Shown here in pieces: positions 56,258 through 64,000 of a stretch of 64,000 bases of DNA (position 1 is the first letter of the stretch; each line of letters starts with the position of its first letter). The notes under the pieces are model-generated. The model had not been told where the DNA came from. It did no database searches and saw only the letters and a list, made by a program, of their open reading frames with translations. The position numbers and the translations under genes are program-made. The DNA comes from Listeria monocytogenes (GTDB lineage Bacteria > Bacillota > Bacilli > Lactobacillales > Listeriaceae): assembly GCF_013282665.1 (NCBI RefSeq), contig NZ_CP054041.1, forward strand, positions 496,001 through 560,000. The letters run 5' to 3'.

Positions 56258-59200
56258 TCATCTTTTCTTTGCAAGCACAAAAGCACTTGAAAGTAAGAGC
56301 ATTCCAAGGATAAACCATAAATTAGTTTTCTTAGAATCTCCCGTTTGTGGCAGTTTTTCCGATTTTTTCACATTTTCAGCTCTTTCATTAGAAGAAACTG
56401 ATAAAGCGCTAGTTTTTTCATACACATAAGTTACTTTTTGTGAGGTATTTAAAAATTCCCCCGATGCATTTTTAGGTGTTTGATACAATTTATATCCCGA
56501 GATTTTTTTTGCTGAAGTTCGATAACTTGAATTTAATTTTCCTGTTAAAACAATCGAATCAGCTAATTTTTCACCATCTTTATCAACATAATCGACAATG
56601 ATGCTTCCGGCTGTCACTTTTTGATAAACAAAAATAACTGTCTGTGCTTTTTCGTTAAATATTCCACTTACATTCGCGGGTGTTTTTACAAGGGTGTAGT
56701 TAGTAATTTTTTTCTGTTTCGCAGTGAATTTTTCTCCGTAAGCTCCTGTTAGTGTTTCTGAGCTGGCAATCTGTTTATGATTTTGATCAACATATTGCAC
56801 CGTAACTGGCGCAACACTATCATCTAAAGCCACTCCTACTTGGGCCGGTTCAATTACTTGAGAATTGTTTACAGCAACAGCAAAAGAATTCCATGCAGCT
56901 CGGTCTTCTTTTTTCGTTTGCTGATTTAAAAGTTCCTTATCTATTTGGTTTTTCTTTGGTGTTTTTAAATCAAACTGAATTTTCATGGATTTCCCAGGAA
57001 TCCACTCAATACCTTCTTTTAGTTCCATTTTAAAAGAGTAAATTTTGGACCAATCTTGTACTTCTGATGCAGTTAACCATTCTGCTTCTGTTGCTTCAGC
57101 GTTATCAACTAGAGGTTCTGAACCAGTTGGATAAATCGTGTGCTTATCGAGAACGCCTGCACGTTTAGGGTTTTTGGCAGTACTATAAGTTACTTCGACC
57201 TTATCTTTCCATTCATTTGGAATTGCTACTGCTTTCGTTAGCTCCAAATTGAATTTACTACCACGTTCGCTGTTATCTGTAATTCCTAAATCTTTTTCGC
57301 TTGGTAAAACATCCATTAATACCATGTTGGCTATTTTTTCATCCGAATCATTTTCTAGTAATAATTGATACGATACGATAGAGTTTGTTGTGGCATTTGC
57401 CAGTCCGCTGTATCCTTTATCGAGATTACCCTTAGCTTTTTTACTAATTTTCAAATGATTACTCGTATTTAAAATGTAATGGTTCCCTGATGTGATTCTA
57501 GACTCTTCCGAATTCCCATTTTGATTAATGTCATTTGAGTCAATTTCCATTTTTGTATCAGAAATGGTTGGAGTTCCCGTCACTTCCGGCACATTAAAAT
57601 CTGTATCCTGCAAGAACCCAAACATTTCAACAGACATATTACTAGGTGTGTCTTTTGATATGCTCACATTAATTTTTGCTGTTAATTTTTCTGCTGGTAA
57701 AAGCGTCTTTTTGTCCCATTTAACTTTTAGTAATTGGCGTCCTGAATTTTGATAATTACTATTTAACACGCTAACATTAAAGCCTTGTTGATCTGAGTTT
57801 TTCATTTTTACGCCAGAAGGTAAAAGAACCATCGCTTCAAAAGGACCTGTTAATCGTGAAATGGAAGCTTTATTGCTTTCTAAATTAACAGAAACTGAAT
57901 TATCGCCAATGTTAATCAAATTTCCATCAGTATCATCAAATGCAACCGATCCTTGTACAAATTTATTTTTCCCAATTGGTTGCGGTATAATTTGAGCCGT
58001 CCGGTCGCCAGCATATTTCTGCCAGCTTTCCGGCCAAGGATTCGTATCATTGTAATAATGGATATAGCCTTGACTATCTGCGCCGTACATATCAATTTTC
58101 GTGGTATTTCTAACTTCTCCTACATAGCCTTCTTTGACTGTTGTAAAGAAAGATAGATTTGCTCCGTACATTCCAGCTGGTGCATATGTGAAATGAAGCC
58201 ATACTTTACTCACATGTTTATCATCTGGAATTCCAAGATCTTTTCTCGAATACATTTTGCTCAGTTCTATATCTTCTTTTAATGTAGTCCAGTCAGTATC
58301 ACCATCATATTTTACGAGTAAGTTATATTTAGGTGATTTTTTCAGTTGCGGCCAACCAGGGTAATTAACATTTGGTTTAAAATAAAAATCGCCACTTCGG
58401 AAATAATCCAGATTTAAATTATCATCAATATTGTAGTAAACATCATAGTAGATGAAGTCATATGAAGGTGAGTCATTCATTGCCGAATTTAGCATCAAAC
58501 TAAAACCTAATTTCGCACTATCATATGCTTTTATATCTGGGTTTCCAGTCACAGTAGCAATTCCCCAATTTGCATCGACTGGTCCTCTGTGTGCTGGAGC
58601 ATAAACACTCCCGATAGTCGGCGGAATTGTTGCTGGATCACTTGCAGAAACTGAAACAGATGCTTTTGAAGTATCTACAATGCTGTCAGGTAAAGTAATA
58701 AAGTTCGTTGTTGCAACCGCTTTGTTTTCTACAGTCGCAAAATTCGGTATGCTTGTTTGGAAGAACGTTCTAATTTGGAAAGTCTTATTAAGTAAACTAG
58801 TTGCTTTTTCTTGTTCCAAATATGTAGGTGCTGCAATTTCCCAAGTTAGTTTTTGTCCTTCGATTTTTGTTGGCTCCGGCGTATCCCCTGCTACTCCCAG
58901 ATAATCCAGCTTATCCGCTAACGTATATTCAATAATAATTTTCTTTCCTTCTTCAATAAAAAGGTTCCCTGTAGACTTTTTCGGTATATTTAGGTTGAAA
59001 GACCAAATCCCAATATCTCCTTGGCTTGGATTATTATTGATACTATTTTCCACTTTCGTAAATTCATTTGACAAAGCTGTTGTAGCGGTTGCATTCACAG
59101 TTGTTTCAGCTTTTTCCGTTACTTTTTCCGATAAATTATCCGCGCTAAATTCCCCTGTTACTTCTAATTTTGTTCCATTTGGCGTATAACCATTTTTCGT

Positions 59201-59713
59201 AGTCAGCTTGAGGATGACTTTATCAACTACCCCACTATTTAGCGTTTGATATTTATACACAAGCTGACGAGTTGTCTTGTTATAACTAGGTGTTACTCCG
59301 GCAATCTTAAGTTCATTTAGTGCTTGAGTGAATTCCCCATTTTTCGGTAAATTGATTACCAATTTAGCATTTTTATAACTTGTGTTTGGTCCAGTGATTT
59401 TTAAGTAGATGTTATAATTCACTGTCTGCCCAGACTCAATCACATCTTTTTGAGAATTAATACTAAAGTCCCCAGAATAGTTCCCATTTGGAAATGATTT
59501 TGTGCTTATCGGTTTATTTACTGTCGTTTGTTCCAAAGGCTCTTTTGTAGTTTCATTTGAAGTCGTTTCCTTTGTATTCTTTTCTTCCGTAGCTGTTTCT
59601 CCTACATTCGTTTCAACCCCTTCTTTGCCCTCTGCCCAAACAGAAAACGGAAGAAGTGATACGATAAGTAAAGTACAAATTAATATAATTACTAATTTTT
59701 TCAAACGATTCAC
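56258..59713 (-). CDS. LPXTG surface protein with two MucBP domains
   Basis: 1151 residues. Signal peptide (1-28, VWA), Thr/Glu-rich linker (about 30-75), a large ectodomain (about 75-980) with adhesin-type beta-sandwich motifs but no SpaA repeats, two MucBP domains (VTVQYVDQNHKQIASSETL near 990; IIVDYVDKDGEKLADSIVL near 1056), and LPQTGDSKK with helix and KKR tail. GTG start with AAAGGAGG 8 nt upstream. Not a paralogue of the other two over the ectodomain. No clear terminator separates it from the next surface gene. Confidence 0.85.
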   Translation of the reverse strand: MNRLKKLVIILICTLLIVSLLPFSVWAEGKEGVETNVGETATEEKNTKETTSNETTKEPLEQTTVNKPISTKSFPNGNYSGDFSINSQKDVIESGQTVNYNIYLKITGPNTSYKNAKLVINLPKNGEFTQALNELKIAGVTPSYNKTTRQLVYKYQTLNSGVVDKVILKLTTKNGYTPNGTKLEVTGEFSADNLSEKVTEKAETTVNATATTALSNEFTKVENSINNNPSQGDIGIWSFNLNIPKKSTGNLFIEEGKKIIIEYTLADKLDYLGVAGDTPEPTKIEGQKLTWEIAAPTYLEQEKATSLLNKTFQIRTFFQTSIPNFATVENKAVATTNFITLPDSIVDTSKASVSVSASDPATIPPTIGSVYAPAHRGPVDANWGIATVTGNPDIKAYDSAKLGFSLMLNSAMNDSPSYDFIYYDVYYNIDDNLNLDYFRSGDFYFKPNVNYPGWPQLKKSPKYNLLVKYDGDTDWTTLKEDIELSKMYSRKDLGIPDDKHVSKVWLHFTYAPAGMYGANLSFFTTVKEGYVGEVRNTTKIDMYGADSQGYIHYYNDTNPWPESWQKYAGDRTAQIIPQPIGKNKFVQGSVAFDDTDGNLINIGDNSVSVNLESNKASISRLTGPFEAMVLLPSGVKMKNSDQQGFNVSVLNSNYQNSGRQLLKVKWDKKTLLPAEKLTAKINVSISKDTPSNMSVEMFGFLQDTDFNVPEVTGTPTISDTKMEIDSNDINQNGNSEESRITSGNHYILNTSNHLKISKKAKGNLDKGYSGLANATTNSIVSYQLLLENDSDEKIANMVLMDVLPSEKDLGITDNSERGSKFNLELTKAVAIPNEWKDKVEVTYSTAKNPKRAGVLDKHTIYPTGSEPLVDNAEATEAEWLTASEVQDWSKIYSFKMELKEGIEWIPGKSMKIQFDLKTPKKNQIDKELLNQQTKKEDRAAWNSFAVAVNNSQVIEPAQVGVALDDSVAPVTVQYVDQNHKQIASSETLTGAYGEKFTAKQKKITNYTLVKTPANVSGIFNEKAQTVIFVYQKVTAGSIIVDYVDKDGEKLADSIVLTGKLNSSYRTSAKKISGYKLYQTPKNASGEFLNTSQKVTYVYEKTSALSVSSNERAENVKKSEKLPQTGDSKKTNLWFILGMLLLSSAFVLAKKR

Positions 59714-59857
59714 ATCCGTCCCTCCTTTGTTTACTTAAGGTTAATTATTTCATAGGAGGAAACCGTGAAATGTTCTCAAGATACCAAAAAAAGGACAGTT
59801 TGTTACAAATATGTGAACTATCTTACGTTTTACGTCATACAAATAGTTATTATTAAC

Positions 59858-59904
59858 AAAAACAACCAAAATCATTAAAATTTTTAACAATTTCGGTTGT
59901 TTTT
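59858..59904. terminator. Terminator of the Gp157-like gene
   Basis: AAAAACAACC/GGTTGTTTTT with an AAAT/ATTT inner pairing, next to the stop codon of the minus-strand gene. Confidence 0.75.
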
Positions 59905-59906
59905 AT

Positions 59907-60383
59907 TTATCTTATTCGAATTGATTCACTCTCTATCAATCTAGCTCCCTTGACTTCTTCACCAGATTTCAGTATTTCTGCAATACGCTTTTTATCAATT
60001 TTAGGTTCTTGCAGTAAAAAGAATGCTTGCAATAAAGAGTCATCCACTATTTCCACACTCACAGGATTCTTCTGGATTTGAATCGTGAAAAGTGTACTAT
60101 TTATTTTCCTAATTTCCATTCGTTCCATTTCAGTTTGTAAATAGGTTTTTAATTTCTGTACATTATTTTCTAACGCTTGTTTCCGTTTTAAAAGCCGTTT
60201 TGCTTCGGTCCCCGCCATTTCCGCATCGGCTTCGAGTGACTTTATCATTTTAGCAATATTTTCTGCTTTATCGTGAAAACCATCTGTAATAGCATCTAAC
60301 GTGTCCATAACAGTCTCGGTTTTATTTTCTTCTAAAAGTTCTTGCAACCGTAAATAATTATCGGTTAGTTCATATAATTTCAT
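59907..60383 (-). CDS. Siphovirus Gp157-like protein
   Basis: 158 residues, mostly alpha-helical. MKLYELTDNYLRLQELLEE start, a coiled-coil central part (about 50-100: AEMAGTEAKRLLKRKQALEN, VQKLKTYLQTEMER), then KINSTLFTIQIQKNPVSVEI (about 105-124), the pattern of phage Gp157 proteins, usually encoded beside phage recombination/single-strand-annealing genes. No phage gene is nearby. ATG at 60383 because AAAGGG is 8 nt upstream. Located between srtB (separated by a terminator) and an LPXTG gene. Function unknown. Confidence 0.83.
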   Translation of the reverse strand: MKLYELTDNYLRLQELLEENKTETVMDTLDAITDGFHDKAENIAKMIKSLEADAEMAGTEAKRLLKRKQALENNVQKLKTYLQTEMERMEIRKINSTLFTIQIQKNPVSVEIVDDSLLQAFFLLQEPKIDKKRIAEILKSGEEVKGARLIESESIRIR

Positions 60384-60411
60384 CGTTCGCACCCTTTCCA
60401 ACAAGAAAAAA

Positions 60412-60441
60412 AGCCCAAAAGTAGCTATGTCTTTTGGTGCT
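60412..60441 (-). terminator. Terminator after srtB
   Basis: Minus strand AAGCACCAAAAG/CTTTTGGGCTTTTTTT, 9-nt loop, with a run of seven T. It ends the haem-uptake/sortase transcript before the Gp157-like gene. Confidence 0.83.
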
Positions 60442-60444
60442 TCC

Positions 60445-61185
60445 TCATTTTGCTACTAGTTTCCCTTGAATAACCATGCGTCCTTTTTCATAATCTTTTT
60501 CTGTATCACAAGTCGAAAGTGTAATAATTCGGTCTTTCCCGCTTACTTCTACATTTGATTTATAAATAGATTGCCCTTTCACCTTTTGTAAATAATTATC
60601 AAAATCGTTCGCTCCTGGAAATTCTGTTTCAATATAATAAAAATCCGTCGTAGTTTCATACACCGCAAAAATTTCTACTTTATAATTTGCCAAACCTGAT
60701 TCATAGGAAAAAGTCGGATGTTCCTCCCAAAAATCTTTGTCCAAGTATTTACGCAAATCCGCAAACATCGAGCCATCTTTCATATTATGTCCATAAATAA
60801 TCGTATTTTTATCCAAAAACTCATTCGTATTCCGATAATCTTTAAAAATACTCCCTGCACGCGCCTTTTCATTTTTATAATTATGATGCAAATAGTAGTC
60901 ATTATCCGTACCTTGCAAAATTGGATAATCTATTTCAGTATCCGCTATTGTTAACCACCCGGCCATATCTTTATTTAACTTTCGCAAAGTTTTAAGTTCA
61001 TCGCGTACTTCACCATTCATATTAGTTGTAGCCACGTCTTTCGTATAAACAGCCTTCGCATCATCCAGTAATGTCTGGTTATGCTTATTTTCATACAATT
61101 CCATCCCAATTTTCCAGCCTGAAAAAAGAAAAATCCCTAACACCCCCAAGGTCAAACTTTTCCCCAAAAACGATTTTATTTTCAC
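60445..61185 (-). CDS. srtB: Sortase B
   Basis: 246 residues: N-terminal membrane anchor (about 10-25) and class B sortase domain with catalytic His133 (IIYGHNMKDGSMF), Cys226 (ITLSTCDTEK) and Arg236 (EKGRMV). It anchors NXXTX-type substrates; the Hbp2 C-terminus at the right edge of the window carries NAKTN, so its substrate is in the same locus. Starts 3 nt after hupC on the same strand; SD AAAGGAG in the end of hupC. Confidence 0.95.
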   Translation of the reverse strand: MKIKSFLGKSLTLGVLGIFLFSGWKIGMELYENKHNQTLLDDAKAVYTKDVATTNMNGEVRDELKTLRKLNKDMAGWLTIADTEIDYPILQGTDNDYYLHHNYKNEKARAGSIFKDYRNTNEFLDKNTIIYGHNMKDGSMFADLRKYLDKDFWEEHPTFSYESGLANYKVEIFAVYETTTDFYYIETEFPGANDFDNYLQKVKGQSIYKSNVEVSGKDRIITLSTCDTEKDYEKGRMVIQGKLVAK

Positions 61186-61188
61186 TTT

Positions 61189-61968
61189 CTAAAACTCCTT
61201 TCGCCTTTGAGGAACAATGTATTTCCCTTTTTCCGCATCGCTCAAAACCTCCGCAACCACACCGTAAGTTTCAGCAATTAGTTCCGTCGTTAATAATTCT
61301 CCTGGTTCTCCTTTTGCAATAACTTTCCCGTTCTTCATCACAATCAGATGATCACTATAAGTCAGCGCTTGGTTTAAATCATGCAAAATCATTACAATCG
61401 TCAAGTTTTCTTCTTGATTTAACCGTTTCACCAATTCTAAAATTTCTAGTTGAAAATACATATCCAAAAATGTTGTCGGTTCATCCAAAAGCAAAATTGG
61501 CGTATCCTGAACCAATGCTGTTGCTATAAAAACACGTTGCCGTTCTCCACCAGAAAGACTATCGACAAATTTCTCCGCTTTTTCAGTTAGCTCTGTTTGC
61601 ACTAAAGCTCGCTCAACAGCCAGATCATCCTCCTTTGTCCGAGTCATTCGCCAATTCTTATAAGGAACCCTGCCGAAATAAAGCAATTCCTTCACCGTTA
61701 ACTCATTCGGAAGCACATTATTTTGATGAACAATCGCTACATTTTGCGCAAATTCTTTTGCTTTCCACTCAAAAATCGATTTTCCTTCTAGTAAAACATC
61801 ACCAGAATCAGGCGAAAGGAGTCTAGCCAAAATTTCTAACAAAGTAGATTTACCACTACCATTTGGTCCAACAATCGTATTGATTTTATTTTTCTGGATC
61901 GTAAATGAGACATTTTTTAAGATAGCATCTGTTCCATTATAACTAAAATTAACGTCCCTTACTTCCAT
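61189..61968 (-). CDS. hupC: Haem/iron ABC transporter ATPase HupC
   Basis: 259 residues, FecE/FhuC-type ATPase. Walker A GPNGSGKST (about 36-44), Q-loop IVHQNN, signature LSGGERQR (about 136-143), Walker B ILLLDEPTTFLD (about 154-165), switch His in MILHDLNQ. ATG at 61968 with AAGGG 8 nt upstream preferred over a GTG three codons earlier. Overlaps hupG by 20 nt. Energises HupG-mediated uptake of haem. Confidence 0.92.
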   Translation of the reverse strand: MEVRDVNFSYNGTDAILKNVSFTIQKNKINTIVGPNGSGKSTLLEILARLLSPDSGDVLLEGKSIFEWKAKEFAQNVAIVHQNNVLPNELTVKELLYFGRVPYKNWRMTRTKEDDLAVERALVQTELTEKAEKFVDSLSGGERQRVFIATALVQDTPILLLDEPTTFLDMYFQLEILELVKRLNQEENLTIVMILHDLNQALTYSDHLIVMKNGKVIAKGEPGELLTTELIAETYGVVAEVLSDAEKGKYIVPQRRKEF

Positions 61969-62938
61969 AAAAATCACCCTTCCGCATTAAAAAGATTAAG
62001 AATGGTCCACCAATAATCAGCATAATCACAGATGCCGGGATTTCCATTTGTTGAAATAATGTTCTGCCTAACGTGTCCGCAAAAAGTAACAATAATGCGC
62101 CAAATAATATTGAAAATGGCACAAGTATTTGATAATTCCCACCAACTAGTTTTCTGGCAATATGTGGCACGAGTAGACCAACAAACGCAATAACCCCAAC
62201 TACTGCCGTGGTAATTGATGCAAGGAGCACAGCAATCAATGCCAGCCAAATACGGGTCTTATTAACCGGCACACCAAAGCCTCTAGCCATCTTATTCTCA
62301 AGCCCCAACACATTGCACCATTTAGCAAGTAAAAGCGCGCAAATTAGCCCAATCGTTACATATATCAATAAAGTTTCCACGTCGGACCATTTTTTCATTG
62401 CCAAACTCGCTGCACTACTGGCCGATTGACTAGAAATAAGTGCTACTTGCGAAGATAATGCATCACTCAGCCCTGTAAAGACCGCATTAATCGCAATACC
62501 AATAATAATAAAACGAAGCGGATTAAAATCAGAACGATAACTAAATAAAAAGACTAGAAAACAGGCAAGTGCTCCCCCGATAAAAGAAAAAAGTGGCAAC
62601 CAAAAATATAATTCTGGTAAAAATAAAATAATCACAAAACTAAAAAATTTCGCACCTGCAGAAATCCCAATCACCCCAGCATCAGCAAGTGGATTCCGCA
62701 TCACAGCTTGAAGCAATAAACCTGAAACCGAGAGCGCAGCACCAGCAAGCAGGGCAATAATAATCCGCGGAAAGCGTAGATCAATCACGACATCCACCAT
62801 CTCATTTCCACCACTAAAAACTCCACTTAAAAAAGTTGGAATCGACATCGACAAACTTCCCGCCTGGATCGCCCACAAAATGGTCCCAATCAACAATACC
62901 AAAACAGCACCAAAAGAACTTTTTTGCTTAATTGTCAT
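61949..62938 (-). CDS. hupG: Haem/iron ABC transporter permease HupG
   Basis: 329 residues, FecCD/BtuC-type permease, about nine or ten helices. Family landmarks: LRFPRIIIALLAGAALSVSGLL (start of the FecCD core, about 50-70), NPLADAGVIGISAGA (about 78-92), and VGLLVPHIARKLVG (about 255-268), the ATPase coupling region. ATG at 62938 overlaps the hupD stop by 11 nt; a start 13 codons earlier lies inside hupD. Confidence 0.92.
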   Translation of the reverse strand: MTIKQKSSFGAVLVLLIGTILWAIQAGSLSMSIPTFLSGVFSGGNEMVDVVIDLRFPRIIIALLAGAALSVSGLLLQAVMRNPLADAGVIGISAGAKFFSFVIILFLPELYFWLPLFSFIGGALACFLVFLFSYRSDFNPLRFIIIGIAINAVFTGLSDALSSQVALISSQSASSAASLAMKKWSDVETLLIYVTIGLICALLLAKWCNVLGLENKMARGFGVPVNKTRIWLALIAVLLASITTAVVGVIAFVGLLVPHIARKLVGGNYQILVPFSILFGALLLLFADTLGRTLFQQMEIPASVIMLIIGGPFLIFLMRKGDFYGSKGR

Positions 62939-63800
62939 AAAGCATCTTTTCCATTTCCTGTAGTGCTTCTGGTGCATTCAAACTCGCTGTCATACCAAAT
63001 AAATTTTCATCCAAATCATACACCCGGTTATTTTTCACCGCATCAAAATGTTTCCAAATATCATTTGTTTTAAATTCCTCGTCAAACATTTTAACCACTT
63101 CAGCTGGCATACCATGAGCTGCACGCAAAATAATATCAGGATTAGCACTTTGTAAATATTCTGTATTAGAAGCTAAATATTCTACTTTTTGGCCCTTAAT
63201 GACATTTTCTCCACCAGCCAGTTTAACCAAATCACCAATATACGCATGTTCTGTTACAACTAAGTAGCTACCCGGAACTCCCATCAGAATAAGTACAGTT
63301 GGCTTTTTCTTTTTCGCCACGCTCGACTTCACCTTGTTAATCTCATTCGTTAAATCAGCATTTAATTTAGTTGCTTCCTCTTTACGATCAAATTCTGCTC
63401 CAAGTTTTTTAATTTCTGTTTGCATCAAAGCAATACTCGTAAAGTCTAGAAAGTCCGCTTTTAAATTGGCCCCTTCAAACCCAGCCTTTAAGTCCGCTTC
63501 TAGCGTTTTTGTTGAAAGGACCATGTCTGGCTTCAGCATCCGAATAATTTCCAAATCAGGCCCCATAGGCGACCCAGTTTCCTTTACATCTGTATAACGC
63601 TCCGGAAGTTTCTTAGAACTAGTCGGAATTCCAACAAGGGGCAAATCAAGTTTATCCATAATTTCCGTAATCGCAACCGTTGTTGCTACAATTTTTGGCT
63701 CCTTATCCGTTTTTTGTTCGGTCTTCTGAGCCGCCTCTTCCTTCCCACAACCAACTAAAAAAAGTAATAAAACCAAAGATATGACAGCCATTTTCCTCAT
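62928..63800 (-). CDS. hupD: Haem-binding lipoprotein HupD
   Basis: 290 residues, class III periplasmic-binding-protein lipoprotein. Signal peptide MRKMAVISLVLLLFLVGC with lipobox LVGC; then the IVATTVAITEIMDKLDLPLVG opening of the metal/haem-binding family and SPMGPDLEIIRMLKPDMVLS. ATG at 63800 is chosen because GGGGG lies 8 nt upstream; the upstream ATG at 63815 overlaps that SD. Binds haem for transfer to HupG (function recalled for Listeria). Confidence 0.92.
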   Translation of the reverse strand: MRKMAVISLVLLLFLVGCGKEEAAQKTEQKTDKEPKIVATTVAITEIMDKLDLPLVGIPTSSKKLPERYTDVKETGSPMGPDLEIIRMLKPDMVLSTKTLEADLKAGFEGANLKADFLDFTSIALMQTEIKKLGAEFDRKEEATKLNADLTNEINKVKSSVAKKKKPTVLILMGVPGSYLVVTEHAYIGDLVKLAGGENVIKGQKVEYLASNTEYLQSANPDIILRAAHGMPAEVVKMFDEEFKTNDIWKHFDAVKNNRVYDLDENLFGMTASLNAPEALQEMEKMLYDN

Positions 63801-63829
63801 CGCTAATTCCCCCATTTATAAAATCGGTA

Positions 63830-63869
63830 AAGCGAGTTAAGCAAAGGAACCCCCTAACTTAACTCGCTT
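63830..63869 (-). terminator. Hairpin between hbp2 and hupD
   Basis: AAGCGAGTTAAG/CTTAACTCGCTT, 12-bp perfect stem with a 16-nt loop, and no T-run on the minus strand. More likely an mRNA processing or partial-termination hairpin that separates hbp2 from the transporter genes. Confidence 0.6.
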
Positions 63870-63881
63870 TTAGTCGTTTTA

Positions 63882-64000
63882 TTAACTCAATCTTTTCCGT
63901 TTTAATCGATAAGCTAAATAAAGGAAAGAAGCTCCAAATAACGTAACGTACCATGCCATACTTGATGAATCATTCGTTTTCGCATTTTTTTCTGTACTAC
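63882..64000 (-). CDS. hbp2: Haem-binding surface protein Hbp2 (SvpA), C-terminal end
   Basis: Only the last 39 codons are visible: STEKNAKTNDSSSMAWYVT, then a hydrophobic helix and tail RLKRKRLS. NAKTN is the sortase B sorting motif that I recall for Listeria Hbp2/SvpA. It sits 5' of hupD on the same strand and upstream of the sortase gene that processes it. Confidence 0.88.
   Translation of the reverse strand, partial: STEKNAKTNDSSSMAWYVTLFGASFLYLAYRLKRKRLS

Noticed and set aside
59907..60383. Prophage or prophage remnant
   Set aside because: Only one phage-type gene, with no integrase, att repeats, structural genes or composition change around it.

Overview
The window is a piece of a low-GC Firmicutes chromosome that I read as Listeria, most likely L. 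monocytogenes or a very close relative. The gene order matches what I remember of the lmo2122-lmo2185 segment of strain EGD-e: maltodextrin ABC transporter, kimA, a tRNA cluster, the SigB-dependent RNA Rli47, nrdAB, a Gfo/Idh/ThuA operon, LPXTG proteins, sortase B and hupDGC. Locus names are recalled from memory, not searched. There is no prophage, insertion sequence or CRISPR array; the one phage-type gene stands alone beside srtB.

Layout. 1-5.8 kb: maltodextrin uptake and hydrolysis (DUF1189 protein, MalG, MalF, MalE, GH13 amylase). The malE and amylase promoters have the same architecture: a cre over the -35 box and a LacI-type operator 14 bp upstream of it. 6-8 kb: CPBP protease, the LacI-family regulator and a small membrane protein. 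8.5-11.4 kb: the potassium importer KimA, then tRNA-Glu, -Thr, -Tyr, -Gln and -Lys. 11.4-13.3 kb: two divergent Crp/Fnr regulators. 13.5-16.1 kb: a NatAB/YhaQP-type ABC exporter and a GNAT acetyltransferase. 16.2-16.7 kb: Rli47, whose terminator contains the stop codon of the opposing GntR-like gene. 17.6-22.5 kb: an EIIC-like membrane protein, LysR/YeiH pair, DUF1361 protein, two MazG-like pyrophosphohydrolases and a 58-residue membrane protein. 22.5-26.7 kb: aerobic ribonucleotide reductase operon nrdA-nrdB-flavodoxin-thioredoxin with paired NrdR boxes and a terminator-like hairpin in its leader.

27.2-33.6 kb: YxeA-like and CsbD-like stress proteins, then an AraC-controlled operon of two Gfo/Idh/MocA oxidoreductases, two TIM-barrel isomerases and a ThuA protein. 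Its content suggests oxidoreductive (3-keto) glycoside breakdown. 33.6-36.6 kb: two more Crp/Fnr regulators, glyoxalase II-like and glyoxalase I-like proteins, and a 52-residue membrane protein. 36.7-42 kb: CoA-transferase, OFA-type transporter and FabK-like flavoprotein behind a clear sigma-54 promoter with two upstream repeats, next to their likely bacterial enhancer-binding protein. 42-45.3 kb: diguanylate cyclase, SDR/TetR pair and a DUF4870 protein.

45.4-64 kb: surface region. Three large GTG-started LPXTG proteins (two are paralogues differing in SpaA repeat number) precede a lone phage Gp157-like gene. Then comes the haem/iron locus on the same strand: srtB, hupC, hupG, hupD and the C-terminus of Hbp2 with its NAKTN sortase B signal.
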